Assembly: GCA_002304945.1 (NCBI GenBank)
Contig: DBPQ01000152.1
Coordinates: 1 to 8,022, forward strand
DNA from: Actinomycetales bacterium UBA1416
GTDB taxonomy: Bacteria > Actinomycetota > Actinomycetes > Actinomycetales > Actinomycetaceae
Direction: 5' to 3'
Length of the DNA: 8,022 bases
A model generated the notes under the pieces. It saw only the letters and a program-made list of their open reading frames with translations. It was not told the DNA's origin and did not search any database. The position numbers and the translations under genes are program-made. This document shows, piece by piece, positions 7,441 through 8,022 of the stretch (position 1 is its first letter; each line of letters opens with the position of its first letter).

Positions 7441-7457
7441 CCTCGAACCCCCCGAGG
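7441..7457 (-). promoter_or_regulatory. Leader hairpin overlapping the ribosome binding site
   Basis: In the transcript, CCTCG and CGAGG can pair across a 7-base loop. The 3' arm (7441-7445) includes the GAGG of the ribosome site GAGGGGG (7438-7444). A second pairing, CCGAG with CTCGG, is possible just upstream in the leader. This could restrict translation of the secreted protein. The stem is short and its effect is inferred only. Confidence 0.35.
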
Positions 7458-7486
7458 CCGAGAATGCGCACGGCTCGGTTACACGC

Positions 7487-7515
7487 ATGATAGGCCCGGC
7501 GCGCCGCCGTGTCAG
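7487..7515 (-). promoter_or_regulatory. Vegetative-type promoter of the secreted-protein/ABC operon
   Basis: On the minus strand a CTGACA -35 box (7510-7515) and a TATCAT -10 box (7487-7492) are separated by exactly 17 bases. Transcription would start near 7480, leaving a leader of about 50 bases before the ATG at 7431. This is the only clear promoter seen for the minus-strand cargo genes, so the following three genes probably depend on it. Confidence 0.7.
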
Positions 7516-7725
7516 AGATTTCGGACCTCATCTTCTGCCTGTCCACGTTTGGCTTCGCCGCCACGGCGTTCGAGCCGCCACTGTGGACTGGCAGCACAAC
7601 TCAGCCCACTGCCGTCCGGATGGGCCAGTTCCTATCGAAGCCACCGACCAACGAGTCCGCACCACCGCACGCTGCCAGACACTCGCCGCCGGAGCGGAGG
7701 TCGCAGGCACGAACTGACAGCACCC
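7516..7725. other. Non-coding region between operon promoter and terminus C
   Basis: I see no gene here. Open frames across it lack ribosome sites and coherent protein features. It lies between the operon promoter and the right-hand transposon-like end, and may contain further subterminal transposase-binding sites. The stretch GTGCCTGCG on the minus strand (around 7704-7712), shared with the left end, is the only candidate I can point to. Confidence 0.4.
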
Positions 7726-7774
7726 CCGCCACATAACTCCGACAGAACCCCGCCATTCACCGGCGCAAGCCACA
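7726..7774 (-). repeat. Transposon-like terminus C (right end)
   Basis: Read on the minus strand from 7774 it begins TGTGGCTTGCGCCGGTGAAT and matches terminus A at 44 of 49 bases, in inverted orientation. The second TGTGG occurs 41 bases inward at 7733, the same spacing as in A. This is the right boundary of the transposon-like unit. Confidence 0.75.
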
Positions 7775-7803
7775 GCTGGTCCGCGCTTCCAACGACGGCC
7801 ACT

Positions 7804-7831
7804 GTTGCGTTGGGGTACACCCCACCGCAAC
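7804..7831. repeat. Interrupted palindrome outside the right end
   Basis: The arms GTTGCG/CGCAAC and the inner arms GGGGT/ACCCC form a 28-base hairpin, with one 2x2 mismatch (TT/AC) and a very tight centre. It lies 30 bases outside terminus C. No T-run follows, so a classical terminator is not indicated. It could be a protein-binding site, or simply chance in GC-rich DNA. Confidence 0.45.
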
Positions 7832-7970
7832 TGATGTGCTGCGCAGCTGTTCCCGACCCAAACGCGACACCCACGGGGTACCCAGTTGCGAGCTGGCGCC
7901 GACCCTGACATGTCGCATCGGAAGCCGCCGGGCGAACCCGAGCGGCTCCCCAGCATCGCGGACACAACTC

Positions 7971-8000
7971 TTGAGGTTTACACCGCCCATGTTGTAGGGT
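7971..8000 (+). promoter_or_regulatory. Putative promoter reading out of the window
   Basis: A TTGAGG -35 box (7971-7976) and a TAGGGT -10 box (7995-8000) are separated by 18 bases. Transcription would begin about seven bases later, at or near the GTG at 8007. The spacing and distance fit a leaderless actinobacterial transcript. ACACC (7980-7984) and GGTGT (8006-8010) form an inverted repeat around the -10 region and could be an operator. Confidence 0.4.
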
Positions 8001-8006
8001 TCGGGG

Positions 8007-8022
8007 GTGTGGGACGTCGAGG
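8007..8022 (+). CDS. Possible start of a leaderless gene running off the window
   Basis: Only five codons are visible (GTG, then WDVE). The GTG sits where transcription from the TTGAGG/TAGGGT promoter would begin, so it would be a leaderless start. The opening (M/V)WDVE recalls the N-terminus of many HigB/RelE-type toxins of actinobacteria, but five residues cannot establish that. It is recorded as a lead only. Confidence 0.2.

Larger units (their letters stand above)
1473..7774. mobile_element. Inverted-repeat-bounded transposon-like unit carrying a secreted-protein/ABC operon
   Basis: The unit starts at 1473 (reading right) and 7774 (reading left) with 5'-TGTGG and matches at 44 of the first 49 bases. 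A further shared block (GTGCCTGCG) lies about 60-70 bases in. TGT...ACA termini are typical of the Mu/Tn7/Tn5053 superfamily, which is the type of transposase seen in this window. The left end interrupts the copy-1 ATPase with codon precision. Inside are a small membrane protein gene, a truncated second transposase module and a four-gene operon. No complete transposase lies within it, so movement would depend on a transposase supplied in trans. No target duplication is visible: the flanking pentamers are TCGTC (1468-1472) and GCTGG (7775-7779). The right flank is not the rest of the ATPase. A later rearrangement, or two ends belonging to different insertions, therefore remains possible. Confidence 0.6.

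Noticed and set aside
7015..7488. Secreted protein starting at the ATG at 7488
   Set aside because: That ATG is part of the TATCAT -10 box. A start there would put 19 polar residues in front of a proper signal peptide. The ATG at 7431 has a strong ribosome site.
7775..7845. Remainder of the copy-1 ATPase right of terminus C
   Set aside because: A short stretch (FQRR near 7790-7800) vaguely recalls the expected LQRHW, but the frame breaks and the following sequence shows no match to the conserved TRGNFRLL region.
7632..7967. Minus-strand frame across terminus C
   Set aside because: It has no ribosome site, it runs through the repeat element, and its composition does not look like a coherent protein. 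Part of it could be a gene fragment but this cannot be supported.
1..8022. CRISPR arrays, tRNA or rRNA genes
   Set aside because: No regularly spaced repeats and no recognisable RNA gene sequence were seen on either strand.

Overview
This is a GC-rich window whose genes use GTG starts and AGGAG-type Shine-Dalgarno sites. Most of its length is insertion-sequence debris and cargo, so it looks like an accessory region of an actinobacterium. I cannot name the species.

Layout. (1) Positions 1-1472, plus strand: the end of a DDE transposase gene of the MuA/TnsB/TniA type, then its partner AAA+ ATPase of the MuB/TnsC/TniB type (copy 1). The ATPase reading frame is cut at codon 196. (2) Position 1473: the cut coincides with a transposon-like terminus starting 5'-TGTGG. 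A near-identical terminus in inverted orientation ends at 7774, with 44 of the first 49 bases the same, so 1473-7774 reads as one 6.3-kb inverted-repeat-bounded unit nested in copy 1. (3) 1587-1865, minus strand: a 92-residue two-helix membrane protein with two cysteines in its loop. (4) 2005-4193, minus strand: a second, diverged transposase/ATPase pair (copy 2). It keeps its own TGTGG terminus at 2005, but the transposase has lost its N-terminus and is fused to cargo near 4188-4207. (5) 4199-7431, minus strand: a four-gene operon in the order promoter, secreted four-cysteine protein, ABC ATPase, large permease-like protein with a C-terminal soluble domain, and small permease-like protein. 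The last three genes overlap or nearly touch. (6) 7775-8022: sequence outside the element, with a strong hairpin and a promoter-like sequence leading to what may be a leaderless gene running off the window.

How it may work together. The promoter at 7487-7515 should drive a Sec-exported, disulfide-capable protein together with a dedicated ABC-type membrane complex. The permease carries its own cysteine-containing domain, predicted outside the membrane. A secreted effector (bacteriocin-like or signalling) with cognate export, immunity or sensing machinery is a reasonable hypothesis. The secreted protein does not match any family I can name. The operon sits between mobile-element ends, and the 92-residue membrane protein may be a former member cut off by copy 2.
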